Shown here: positions 17,452 to 25,745 of the stretch, piece after piece
Position numbering within the stretch: the stretch's first letter is position 1
Layout: every line of letters starts with the position of its first letter
The notes under the pieces: model-generated
Database searches by the model: none
The model's input: only the letters and a program-made list of their open reading frames with translations
Told to the model about the DNA's origin: nothing
From: Colwellia sp965261045
Lineage (GTDB): Bacteria; Pseudomonadota; Gammaproteobacteria; Enterobacterales; Alteromonadaceae
Direction: 5' to 3'
NCBI GenBank assembly: GCA_965261045.1
Contig: CBDHCJ010000001.1
Location: forward strand, 186,001 to 250,000
Length of the DNA stretch: 64,000 nt
Program-made: the position numbers and the translations under genes

Positions 17452-17453
17452 CT

Positions 17454-18545
17454 TTATATTTCTACCTTCCTGCCTAAAAGATTATCCCTGACAAAGTGAA
17501 TTCTATTCATTAATTTTCCTGGGTTGTTACTTGCATCTGAACGAGTTAGCTGCATAAATTCTTGGCTAGCCAACCATCTGCTAACTTGCTTTGGAGTTAA
17601 ATCTGGGTTTTCTTCTAGGGCTAATGATGTTCCAACGGCAATTGCTTCAAACCGTATTCTAGGAACGGAGTTATTACTTGGGCTTTTCTTGAAGCCGTTA
17701 GGAAAGTGCTTTTCAACAAAATCAAGCATGGTGGTGAACTTTAATTCATAGCTCTCTTTATCGAAGCTATTTTCATTCATATAGTCCAAGTAATCATCTA
17801 AAAAAATATCGACACGATGTTCGAACTTTTTGTACCTTTCAAGGTAGGCGAAAAATCGGAGAGTTAACTCTTGTGGCTCTCGTCTATCTATTCTAACTTT
17901 GCTAAGGGGACATATCTGTGAAAATTTAGTTACTGTATCTGGCAAATAACGGATAAAGTCACTAAATGCTCCTGATTTTGAGCCAATTCGTTTTTCCATT
18001 GAAACTAAATTAGTTCCACCTGTATTGAGTCGGCTAAACATTTCACGCCTAGCTTCTTCATCCATATCGCTAGTAAGCTCTATCATACGAATGGTTTTTT
18101 TCTTCATGCGTCTTTGACGCTGTATTGGTAAATCGCTATAACCAAAACCATTTAATTTTGTTAATAACTGAAGATCTTGAAGAACAAATTGATTTTGGTA
18201 GTATTCAACAATAGTTCTTGTTCGCTGGGAGCCATCAATTATCTCTGTTCTTCCGTCTGCATCATCAGCACAAAAAAGGTAAGGTACTGGTAAATTTAAT
18301 AATAGTGATTCTATGAAGCGACTTTTTTGTTTAGGTTTCCAAATCATTTCTCTTTGATAATCAGGAATGTATATTTCCGCCTCATCGTTTTCAAGCTTTT
18401 CGGTAAATTTGCTTACTAGAACTTCAATAGGATATTCCCTAATGTCGTAGTCAGAAATTTTTTGTTTATCTATTATCTGATTTTCAGCTTCAATTTTATT
18501 TTCTTCCGAACATTTCTTCTTAGTATTAAATAAGTCTTGTGGCAT
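17454..18545 (-). CDS. DUF262-domain protein (GmrS/ParB-like)
   Basis: The DUF262 signature is clear: IYIPDYQREMIWKPKQKSRFIESLLLNLPVPYLF, then DGSQRTRTI (the DGQQR motif, about residue 104), and MFSRLNTGGTNL. DUF262 domains occur in GmrSD-type modification-dependent and other defence proteins and are thought to bind or hydrolyse nucleotides. At 363 residues it lacks a DUF1524 HNH nuclease half. The HEPN protein just downstream could supply the nuclease. A good AAGGAT site precedes the ATG. Together with the methyltransferase it forms a compact predicted defence module. Confidence 0.85.
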   Translation of the reverse strand: MPQDLFNTKKKCSEENKIEAENQIIDKQKISDYDIREYPIEVLVSKFTEKLENDEAEIYIPDYQREMIWKPKQKSRFIESLLLNLPVPYLFCADDADGRTEIIDGSQRTRTIVEYYQNQFVLQDLQLLTKLNGFGYSDLPIQRQRRMKKKTIRMIELTSDMDEEARREMFSRLNTGGTNLVSMEKRIGSKSGAFSDFIRYLPDTVTKFSQICPLSKVRIDRREPQELTLRFFAYLERYKKFEHRVDIFLDDYLDYMNENSFDKESYELKFTTMLDFVEKHFPNGFKKSPSNNSVPRIRFEAIAVGTSLALEENPDLTPKQVSRWLASQEFMQLTRSDASNNPGKLMNRIHFVRDNLLGRKVEI

Positions 18546-18851
18546 AAGTAATCCTTTTGTTAGAGAGGGAGAGCTCCTATAGATATATAATAGTCTTGAA
18601 AATGTTTGAATAAAAGCATAAAAATAATTTTTGTGTTATGAAAGTATCAGACGTCAACTAACTTGTCCGATCGTATTGCCTCTTTTAAAAACCCACTGAT
18701 AGTTTACTACTTTAAATTATAGTAAAAATGAGATTGTGGACCAGGCTGGGATCACGCATTTCGAATAAAAAGCACAGTATAATGAAAATATTTTGAACTT
18801 AATTGAGATTGAGCGATCAGATCAGTATCAAAAACTCACCGTAGATTAATT
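18546..18851. other. Intergenic stretch, promoter of DUF262 operon and mobile debris
   Basis: No gene is seen in these ~300 bases. The left part should hold the minus-strand promoter of the DUF262-HEPN pair: AT-rich, with TATTAT ~45 bases before the start region. The right part, with GCGATCAGATCAGTATC near 18813, directly precedes the ISAs1 transposase remnant and may hold that element's old end. Confidence 0.4.
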
Positions 18852-19010
18852 ATGAAGTCGTTATTTCAAGAAATTGAAAGTATTGAAGATCACAGAGTAG
18901 ACGCGAATAAAGATTACGAATTAGCTGATATTATTTTCTTAACAATAGCTGGGTGCTTTGTGGGGCAAAAGGCTGGAAAGCGATAAACATATTTGGGAAA
19001 GCTCAAGTGG
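18852..19010 (+). pseudogene. ISAs1-family transposase 5' remnant
   Basis: The ATG at 18852 begins MKSLFQEIESIEDHRVDANK, continuing ELADIIFLTIAGCF. This is the N-terminal pattern of ISAs1/H-repeat transposases (IEDPR..., LLDILLLTICA). A small frameshift follows and another frame continues GWKAINIFGKAQVD. Sequence then changes to the PIN gene. Only the first ~50 codons survive, so it is a broken insertion. Confidence 0.7.
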
Positions 19011-19373
19011 ATTGAGTTCGGATGATGGAAAATCCTTAAGATTAAAAGTGATAATCGCCTCAGCCTGCCCTTTCAATGCTGCTGCAACAACGTGCCTATC
19101 ATCGACATCAGGGAGCGTTAAGCCGTCAATTAACGGCTCATAGCCAACAACAAGACAATCGGGCACATTTTTATTCATAAGAATCTTAGTACGATTAACC
19201 TTTACCTGATCTAGGTCAGGGTTATTCTTAAGAAGATTGCGAATCCATTCATCGTGAATTTCATCTGTCCAACGTGCTCGGAAAAGACCTGTGTTTGCAA
19301 GGTACATCAAATAGCTTCGAAGTGGTGCTGGATACAACACACAAGCATCAAGTATTACGGTATAACTTGCCAT
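18939..19373 (-). CDS. PIN-domain toxin, C-terminus replaced by IS sequence
   Basis: The product starts SYTVILDACVLYPAPLRSYLMYLA and carries the acidic PIN residues: Asp in ILDAC, Glu/Asp around TDEIHDEW, Asp pair in LPDVDDRHVVAAA, and Asp in ITFNLKDFP. PIN toxins of this type are RNases. After FPSSELNPLE the reading frame enters ISAs1-like sequence and ends SSLLPHKAPSYC, so perhaps 40 native residues are lost. It starts at the antitoxin stop. Toxicity may be weakened or lost. Confidence 0.8.
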   Translation of the reverse strand: MASYTVILDACVLYPAPLRSYLMYLANTGLFRARWTDEIHDEWIRNLLKNNPDLDQVKVNRTKILMNKNVPDCLVVGYEPLIDGLTLPDVDDRHVVAAALKGQAEAIITFNLKDFPSSELNPLELSQICLSLSSLLPHKAPSYC

Positions 19374-19822
19374 TAATATCCCATACCCATTTCCTGGTCT
19401 AATGCAGATAACTCATCTAAAGTAGACAACCTATCTACTTCTAGATTTTCTTTGTATTTTATCACATCTGAAAAAGGTACTTTTCTTCTGTTGCCAGTAC
19501 GATAAAACGGAATATCCCCCGAATCTAATAACTTAATCAATGTTGGTCTAGACATGTTTAATAAGTCAGCAGCTTCCTGTGTTGTTAATTCTGCGTGTAT
19601 CGGCGTGATATTAACCGAGTTTCCTTGGCTCAATTGAGTCATCATTTCAATCATCATGCTCAATACACTTGAAGGTAAAGTTACTTCATGAGTATTACCT
19701 GACTTATCAATAATATTAATTTGTTGAGCCTCGCCATTACTTTCAATAACAGCAGATAGCTCTTGGCTACCAAGCTTAGCCATTGCAATTTCTTGAGCGT
19801 TCGGCAAAGTTGTAATGTTCAT
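19373..19822 (-). CDS. Antitoxin with excisionase-type helix-turn-helix
   Basis: The C-terminal half has an excisionase/MerR-like HTH (LTTQEAADLLNMSRPTLIKLLDSGDIPFYRTGNRRKV, here split for length) and a tail that would neutralise the toxin. I prefer the ATG at 19822 (MNITTLPNAQEIAM) behind AGAGAGAAAT over the upstream ATG at 19855. It overlaps the PIN gene by one base. Two copies of a TTCGAATATT-type operator cover its promoter, as expected for autorepression. Confidence 0.85.
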   Translation of the reverse strand: MNITTLPNAQEIAMAKLGSQELSAVIESNGEAQQINIIDKSGNTHEVTLPSSVLSMMIEMMTQLSQGNSVNITPIHAELTTQEAADLLNMSRPTLIKLLDSGDIPFYRTGNRRKVPFSDVIKYKENLEVDRLSTLDELSALDQEMGMGY

Positions 19823-19865
19823 TGTAATTTCTCTCTTTAATTTTTTATTCATCAACTCTACTCTT

Positions 19866-19912
19866 ATTATTCGAAATATTCAAAAACAAGTCAAGTATTC
19901 GGAATATTCGAA
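19866..19912 (-). promoter_or_regulatory. Toxin-antitoxin promoter with paired operators
   Basis: On the minus strand TTGACT (19889-19894) and AATAAT (19866-19871) are 17 bases apart, a good sigma-70 promoter. Near-palindromic sites TTCGGAATATTCGAA (19898-19912) and TTCGAAATATTCAAA (19871-19885) flank and fill the spacer, so a bound antitoxin would block RNA polymerase. Confidence 0.65.
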
Positions 19913-19984
19913 ACACTATAAAAAACACGTTTTCTTTAAAAATATAGTGTAAGTGGCTTATTAGGTAGTTAAATAATTAACTCG

Positions 19985-21532
19985 TTAACTTAAAAATGCT
20001 TGATAAGCTTGGTTGTCTGTCATTTCTTGGAATTGATAACCTAACGCATTTAAGTGTTGAAAAAAATCACTTTCTTTCTCTTTATCTACTTCAAAGCCTG
20101 TTAATACTTGACCAAAGGCTGCCCCATGATTTCGGTAATGAAACAGGGTAATATTGAAGAGCTCGCCCATGGCATCAAGAAATTTTTCTAATGCGCCAGG
20201 GTGCTCTGGAAATTCAAAGCTAAATAGACGTTCATTTTGAACTGTGGTATTACTTTTACCACCAATCATATAACGAACGTGTAATTTGGCTAGTTCATTA
20301 TCCGTAAAGTCACTTACTTGATAGTTAGCGCTTGCTAATTCGATAAGTAGCTGTTGACGCTCTTCTATGCTACCACCTAAACGAACACCAACAAAAACAT
20401 TAGCGCTGGGTTCGCCAGCATAACGGTAGTTAAATTCAGTGATCACTCTATTGTTTAACGTTTGACAAAAACGTTTGAAACTGCCTTTTTCTTCAGGAAT
20501 GGTAACGGCTAAAATGGCTTCTTTTTTCTCGCCTAATTCACAACGTTCAGATACGTAATGTAAGCTATGAAAGTTCATGTTAGCACCTGATAATATGGCG
20601 ACTAAATGTTTTTCATTCACCTTATTTTGACTGCTATATTTTTGTAAACCCGCTAATGATAAAGCGCCAGCGGGCTCAGCAATAACACGTGTTTGTTCGA
20701 AAATATCTTTGATCGAGGTACAAATTTCATCGGTAGTTACTGTGATAACATCATCACAGTAACGTTCAATAAGGCTAAAAGTATGTTCGCCAATACGCTT
20801 AACTGCCACACCATCAGCAAATAAACCTACTTGCTCTAGATCAACGGGCTTGCCAGCGGCTAGGGCGGCTTTCAAGCAAGCTGAATCTTCAGCTTCAACG
20901 GCAATTATTTTAGTCTTCGGGCTAAGCTGCTTTATATATACCGCCATCCCTGCTAATAAGCCGCCACCACCAACGGGGATAAAAACGATATCCGCATTGG
21001 GTAGTTGTTGTAATAACTCTTTAGCGACAGTACCTTGCCCTGCAATTACATCAACATCATCAAAAGGGTGAATGAGCGTTTTATTTTCGGCTTTAGCATA
21101 TTCAATTGAGGCTGCTTGTGCCTCATTAAAGCTGTTGCCCACTAAGCGTACTTCCCCGCCAAAACGTCGAACATTATCTACCTTGATATCGGGTGTCGTT
21201 TTAGGCATTACAATAGTGGCTTTTATGCCAAGTTTATTAGCGGCTAATGCTAAACCTTGGGCATGATTACCTGCTGAGGCAGCGATAACACCATGAATAC
21301 ATTCAGCTTCATTTAAACTAGATAACTTGTTATAAGCCCCCCGTAATTTAAACGAATGTACGGGTTGTTGATCTTCACGTTTTAGATAAATTTGATTATT
21401 TAAACGTGCCGATAACTTAGTTAATGGTGTTAGCTCTGTTTCTATGGCAATATCATAAATAGGGGCAAGTAAAATACGCCTAAGGTAATCGTGTTGTTCT
21501 GTTTGTTGAGTTAATAGCTGTGATTTGGTCAT
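19985..21532 (-). CDS. ilvA: Threonine ammonia-lyase, biosynthetic
   Basis: IlvA makes 2-oxobutanoate from threonine, the first step to isoleucine. The 515 residues match the biosynthetic long form: a PLP domain with the Schiff-base Lys in SFKLRGAYNK and the glycine loop VGGGGLLAGM, then two ACT-like regulatory domains (EEKGSFKRFCQTL and FEFPEHPGALEKFLDAMG) for isoleucine feedback. It is the last gene of the minus-strand ilv operon and marks the start of chromosomal backbone. Confidence 0.97.
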   Translation of the reverse strand: MTKSQLLTQQTEQHDYLRRILLAPIYDIAIETELTPLTKLSARLNNQIYLKREDQQPVHSFKLRGAYNKLSSLNEAECIHGVIAASAGNHAQGLALAANKLGIKATIVMPKTTPDIKVDNVRRFGGEVRLVGNSFNEAQAASIEYAKAENKTLIHPFDDVDVIAGQGTVAKELLQQLPNADIVFIPVGGGGLLAGMAVYIKQLSPKTKIIAVEAEDSACLKAALAAGKPVDLEQVGLFADGVAVKRIGEHTFSLIERYCDDVITVTTDEICTSIKDIFEQTRVIAEPAGALSLAGLQKYSSQNKVNEKHLVAILSGANMNFHSLHYVSERCELGEKKEAILAVTIPEEKGSFKRFCQTLNNRVITEFNYRYAGEPSANVFVGVRLGGSIEERQQLLIELASANYQVSDFTDNELAKLHVRYMIGGKSNTTVQNERLFSFEFPEHPGALEKFLDAMGELFNITLFHYRNHGAAFGQVLTGFEVDKEKESDFFQHLNALGYQFQEMTDNQAYQAFLS

Positions 21533-21542
21533 TGCTTGTACC

Positions 21543-21700
21543 TTATTTATCTACTAAACCATCTAGTAAATCACGATTACGAACTACGCTTTTATCGGCA
21601 CTAGGCGCCAACATTGCATAGTTTTTTAATGGGTAGCTTATTGGGCGAACACGATCTTTTAGCTGCCACGCTTGATATATACTCATAATACTTTTTGATA
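21543..21700 (-). pseudogene. ilvD 3' stump (dihydroxy-acid dehydratase)
   Basis: The last ~45 codons read AWQLKDRVRPISYPLKNYAM then LAPSADKSVVRNRDLLDG, which line up with the IlvD C-terminus (S-F-AL-YA-LA-SADKGAVRD). The rest of the ~615-residue enzyme, with its Fe-S cysteines, is absent. ilvM ends only ~60 bases upstream. A deletion has removed most of ilvD, plus ilvE if it was once here. Dihydroxy-acid dehydratase would have to come from another locus. Confidence 0.82.
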
Positions 21701-21715
21701 AATAGCACATACGCC

Positions 21716-21988
21716 TTAGGCACTGCAAAGCTGTGATGCGTTATTGTCTACCTCAACACTTTTGATGTCGACCAGTTTATTAATTTGATCAATTAACAGC
21801 GAGATGGGACGATCACTACTGACCATTAATTCAATCGTGGCAATATTATTACCCGTGTTAACTTGGGCGTTCATACCGTTGATTAAAAAACCACGATAGC
21901 GTGTTACTTGTAAAATTCTTTCAAGTACTACTTGCTTGTCATCCGTCATGATAATTAATGTGTACTTGTTCATCGTTATAGAATTCAT
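21716..21988 (-). CDS. ilvM: Acetolactate synthase II small subunit
   Basis: The product is a short ACT-domain protein (MNKYTLIIMTDDKQVVLERI, then TRYRGFLINGMNAQ) of ~90 residues, the size of IlvM. It is the regulatory partner of IlvG. Its start is unclear: ATG at 21997, 21988 or 21973 are all in frame. The first two overlap or touch the ilvG stop, giving coupling. I list the middle one. Family members usually begin close to the MNKYT start. Confidence 0.9.
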   Translation of the reverse strand: MNSITMNKYTLIIMTDDKQVVLERILQVTRYRGFLINGMNAQVNTGNNIATIELMVSSDRPISLLIDQINKLVDIKSVEVDNNASQLCSA

Positions 21989-21989
21989 G

Positions 21990-23654
21990 TTACGCACTCT
22001 CCATCATTTCATTGTTGGCACTATTAGGTGGCACTAATGGCCAAACATTGTCTTTGGCATCAATGTTAACTTGTAAAAAGTAAGCTCCATCATGATCTAA
22101 CATTTCCTCAATCGCGGCAGTTACTTCACTTTTTTGGGTGATTTGTTTGGCTTTAATATCAAAAGCGGTTGCTAACATAATAAAGTCAGGGTTGTCTGAT
22201 AAATCTGTTTCACTTAAACGGCCATCAAAAAATAAGTCTTGCCATTGTCGAACCATGCCCAACTTGGCGTTATCAATTAGTACTATTTTTACTGGAATTT
22301 GATAGCGTTTAATCGTCGCTAATTCTTGTATATTCATCATGATAGAGCCGTCACCAGACACCACAATAACCGTATCATGTGGGCGACTTATTTGTGCGCC
22401 TATTGCGGCAGGTAAACCAAAACCCATAGTGCCCATGCTACCACTGGTTAAAAAGTTGCTTGGATCATTAAAGCTCATGTGTTGTGCCGCCCACATTTGA
22501 TGTTGTCCTACATCGGTAGTGACACAAGTGTTTGCAGGCATTAATTCACTAATTTGTTTTAGTACTGCCGGTGCATAAATATTATTGCCAGGATGATCAT
22601 AACGCCAAGCCCAGTTTTTTTTCATTTGTTGCACTTGTGTTTGCCAATCTTGTATGGTTAAAGACATTGTTAATAAGGGCAGATTCTCTTTTAAATCGCC
22701 TAAAATAGGAGCATCGGCAATTCTGCGTTTATTAATTTCAGCGGTATCAATATCAAAATGAATGACTTTAGCATCAGGAGCAAATTGATCTAATTTTCCA
22801 GTTACCCTATCATCAAAACGAGCGCCAACAGCAATTAATAAATCACAGTCATGTACGGCTAAATTGGCCGCTTTAGTACCATGCATGCCAAGCATACCAA
22901 GATAGTTTTCGTCATCAGGGTTTATCGCACCTAAACCTTTCAACGTTGACACTGATGGTATGCCAGTTTGCGTGGCGAAGTTGCGAACTTCATCCGTGGC
23001 ATTAGCCATACCAACACCACCACCAACATATAAAATAGGTTTTTTAGCATGGGTTAATAAATCAAGTGCTTTAGTGATATCTGCCAATGGTAATTTTACT
23101 TTATTCTTTAACGACGAAACTTTTGTAAATGTTTGTTCAACGGCAGCAATTTGAATATCTTTTGGAATGTCGACTAATACAGGGCCTTGTCGTCCTTCAA
23201 GGGCGATGGCAAATGCTTGGTGCAATACCTTTTCCAAGTCAGTAATATTGGTTACTTGAAAAGAATGTTTAGTACAGGCGAGGGATAAACCAAAAATGTC
23301 AGTTTCTTGAAAGGCATCACTACCCATAGCTGCCGTAGGTACTTGACCTGTAATGGCTACCACAGGAATGGAATCCGCAAGGGCGTCAGCTAAACCCGTA
23401 ATTAAATTTGTTGCGCCAGGACCAGATGTTGCCATGCAAACACCAATTTTTTCTGAAGCACGGGCATAACCAATTGCTGAAAATGAAGCACCTTGTTCAT
23501 GACGACATAAAAAATGCTGGACATTGCTGTCAACAAGGGCATCGTAAATAGGCATAATGGCTCCGCCAGGATAGCCAAAAATATGCTCTACACCGTGCTG
23601 TTCTAATACTTTAAATAGTAATGCGCCGCCTGTTAACGAGTTGCTGTCGGTCAT
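21990..23654 (-). CDS. ilvG: Acetolactate synthase II large subunit
   Basis: This TDP enzyme joins two pyruvates, or pyruvate with 2-oxobutanoate. Visible are the start TGGALLFKVLEQHGVEHIFGYPGGAIMPIYDAL (part), the catalytic Glu in CRHEQGASF, and the TDP motif GDGSIMMNIQELATI. The ATG at 23654 (MTDSNSLTG) follows GGAATT and is preferred to the in-frame ATG at 23678. It is the first structural gene behind the leader peptide. No frameshift is seen. Confidence 0.96.
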   Translation of the reverse strand: MTDSNSLTGGALLFKVLEQHGVEHIFGYPGGAIMPIYDALVDSNVQHFLCRHEQGASFSAIGYARASEKIGVCMATSGPGATNLITGLADALADSIPVVAITGQVPTAAMGSDAFQETDIFGLSLACTKHSFQVTNITDLEKVLHQAFAIALEGRQGPVLVDIPKDIQIAAVEQTFTKVSSLKNKVKLPLADITKALDLLTHAKKPILYVGGGVGMANATDEVRNFATQTGIPSVSTLKGLGAINPDDENYLGMLGMHGTKAANLAVHDCDLLIAVGARFDDRVTGKLDQFAPDAKVIHFDIDTAEINKRRIADAPILGDLKENLPLLTMSLTIQDWQTQVQQMKKNWAWRYDHPGNNIYAPAVLKQISELMPANTCVTTDVGQHQMWAAQHMSFNDPSNFLTSGSMGTMGFGLPAAIGAQISRPHDTVIVVSGDGSIMMNIQELATIKRYQIPVKIVLIDNAKLGMVRQWQDLFFDGRLSETDLSDNPDFIMLATAFDIKAKQITQKSEVTAAIEEMLDHDGAYFLQVNIDAKDNVWPLVPPNSANNEMMESA

Positions 23655-23735
23655 GGTAATTCCAAAAATTGTTGTCAAAAAATAAAATGGTTTAAGTGTT
23701 CGTTTATCTTTGTTTTTTATTGCTAAAAAACAGAA

Positions 23736-23763
23736 AACCCTCGGTTCTTTCGAAGCGAGGGTT
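23736..23763 (-). terminator. ilv attenuator hairpin
   Basis: AACCCTCG and CGAGGGTT (23736-23743 / 23756-23763) form a stem followed on the minus strand by a T-rich run ending at 23725. It lies between the leader peptide stop and ilvG. The leader-peptide end contains CCTCGAGGG at about 23800, which can pair with the same strand and act as an alternative structure. This is the classic attenuator layout. Confidence 0.8.
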
Positions 23764-23785
23764 AGTATTTCAGTTTTGCTTTTCT

Positions 23786-23866
23786 TTAGCCCAACAAAAA
23801 CCCTCGAGGTAATTTAATAATCACTATGACGAGGACATTGTTAATAATTGAGTTGACGTTTTGCAT
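23786..23866 (-). CDS. ilvL: ilv operon leader peptide
   Basis: This 26-codon frame starts at ATG 23866 and reads MQNVNSIINNVLVIVIIKLP and then RGFLLG. Five isoleucines, four valines and several leucines in a short run, directly before a terminator hairpin and ilvG, identify it as the ribosome-stalling leader that senses charged branched-chain tRNA. No strong ribosome site is visible. Confidence 0.85.
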   Translation of the reverse strand: MQNVNSIINNVLVIVIIKLPRGFLLG

Positions 23867-24157
23867 GTTATTTAGTATCACTTTTAATCTAGATTGATGC
23901 TTTTCAGTTGTTTTTATGTTCAGCTCTTGAGCTCTTATTCAGCGCTTGTTTAATTAATACCATAGCTCTAATGTTAGGAGCAAGCTTTTTTGTTAGCGTT
24001 TTTTTATGGGGCGAAAGAAGTAAAAGTTATAATAAACATTTTATCATAACTTTGATTCATTTGTTAATTGGAAAATACTATCGGCTAAAAGTCGAAAAAA
24101 GCTTAATATTTACCTACACTAAAAGTCATGAAATGAAATCAAATAAATGGAATTATT
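23867..24157. other. Divergent intergenic region ilv operon / comM
   Basis: About 290 bases with no convincing gene. It must carry the minus-strand ilv promoter and the plus-strand comM promoter. An in-frame stretch from 23908 encodes a hydrophobic 90-residue product, but it has no ribosome site and overlaps comM in another frame, so I treat it as chance. Confidence 0.5.
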
Positions 24158-25681
24158 ATGTCGCTTGCTTGTGTTTATAGTCGTGCTCGTGTTGGTTTAG
24201 AATCCCCTTTGGTAACCGTTGAAGTTCATTTAGCTAATGGCTTACCTGCTTTTCACATCGTTGGTTTACCAGAAGCGTCAGTGAAAGAATCTAAAGACCG
24301 AGTACGTAGCGCCATCATTAATTGTGGTTATGAATTTCCAGCTAAACGGATCACCATTAATTTGGCGCCAGCAGATTTACCCAAAGAAGGTGGTCGCTTT
24401 GATTTGCCTATTGCTGTCGGTATTTTAGCTGCCTCTGAACAATTGCCGCAAGTTGATTTAGCGCAGTATGAATTTGCTGGTGAATTAGCGTTATCGGGAG
24501 AATTAAGAGCCATTATTGGTGAAATACCTATGGCAATGGCTTGTTGTGATAGCGGTAGGACGTTGATATTGCCAGCAAAAAATAGTGAACAAGCTAGCTG
24601 GGTAAAACAGGCTAAAATCCATTCTATTGAACATTTAACGCAGTTGTATCCTCATTTTGCTAGGCAAACACTATTGCCGTTAGTGCTTGAAAAAGCCATT
24701 GAAAATTTAGAGACAAGCAATGGGCTTGATATTGGCGATGTTATTGGTCAACCTCTTGCAAAACGCGCTTTGGAAATTGCTGCTAGCGGTAATCATAATT
24801 TACTTTTCATAGGGCCACCAGGCACAGGAAAAACCATGCTAGCTAGCCGTTTAGCTGGAATATTACCTAAAATGACTGAAGCTGAGGCTTTGGATGTTGC
24901 CGCTATTCAATCGATCAGTAATCAAAATATCAATGCTACATCATGGCTAACACGACCGTTTCGAGCGCCTCATCATACGGCATCATCAGCGGCACTCGTT
25001 GGTGGTGGTAGTCAGCCTAAACCAGGAGAAATCTCATTGGCACATCATGGTGTGTTGTTTTTAGATGAATTACCTGAATTTGAGCGTAAAGTGTTAGACG
25101 TTTTACGTGAGCCAATGGAGTCAGGCGAAGTCACCATTTCACGAGCTATGTACAAGCAATGTTTTCCCGCACGTTTTCAATTGATTGCCGCGATGAACCC
25201 AAGCCCTACTGGTTTTTATAATGATAATCGCAGCACACCAGAGCAAGTACTTCGTTATTTGAATCGTTTATCTGGTCCTTTCCTCGATAGAATCGATATT
25301 CAAATTGAAGTAGCGCGTTTACCTCGGGGTACTTGGGCGAGTGATACCCAATTAAACGAAAGTAGTAAAGTTGTACAACAACGTGTGCAAGCTTGTAGGC
25401 AGCATCAAATTAATCGTCAAGGTAAAGCAAACGCACATTTAGGTACTAGTGAGTTGAAAAGTTATTGTCATTTAACCGCAGAAGAGGATGAGTTTTTAGA
25501 ATTGGCAGTGGAAAAGTTGGGATTATCGACTCGTGCGCATCATAAAATTTTAAAAATTGCTCGCACTTTGGCTGATATGGCAAACAGTGAAAATATTTTA
25601 CATGAACATCTTATTGAAGCGCTTTCTTATCGGGCCATGGACAGGTTATTAAGACATTTAACCAGTTCGGTAAGTGTTTAA
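24158..25681 (+). CDS. comM: YifB/ComM family Mg-chelatase-like AAA+ ATPase
   Basis: ComM is a hexameric helicase that drives branch migration during natural transformation. The 507 residues begin MSLACVYSRARVGLESPLVTVEVH (part), with an N-terminal Lon-protease-like domain, Walker A GPPGTGKTM (about residue 218), Walker B LFLDELPEF, and the Mg_chelatase C-terminal domain. It stands alone, with an ATG behind GGAATT. The neighbour ilv operon in opposite orientation is a common arrangement in gammaproteobacteria. Confidence 0.93.
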   Translation: MSLACVYSRARVGLESPLVTVEVHLANGLPAFHIVGLPEASVKESKDRVRSAIINCGYEFPAKRITINLAPADLPKEGGRFDLPIAVGILAASEQLPQVDLAQYEFAGELALSGELRAIIGEIPMAMACCDSGRTLILPAKNSEQASWVKQAKIHSIEHLTQLYPHFARQTLLPLVLEKAIENLETSNGLDIGDVIGQPLAKRALEIAASGNHNLLFIGPPGTGKTMLASRLAGILPKMTEAEALDVAAIQSISNQNINATSWLTRPFRAPHHTASSAALVGGGSQPKPGEISLAHHGVLFLDELPEFERKVLDVLREPMESGEVTISRAMYKQCFPARFQLIAAMNPSPTGFYNDNRSTPEQVLRYLNRLSGPFLDRIDIQIEVARLPRGTWASDTQLNESSKVVQQRVQACRQHQINRQGKANAHLGTSELKSYCHLTAEEDEFLELAVEKLGLSTRAHHKILKIARTLADMANSENILHEHLIEALSYRAMDRLLRHLTSSVSV

Positions 25682-25745
25682 CTTCGAAACTCGTAACTTT
25701 TCATTTGATACTCTTTTTACCTGATACACTTTTCACCTGATACTA

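Noticed and set aside
23908..24180. Hydrophobic 90-residue frame upstream of comM
   Set aside because: No ribosome site, AT-rich, and it overlaps the comM start in another frame.
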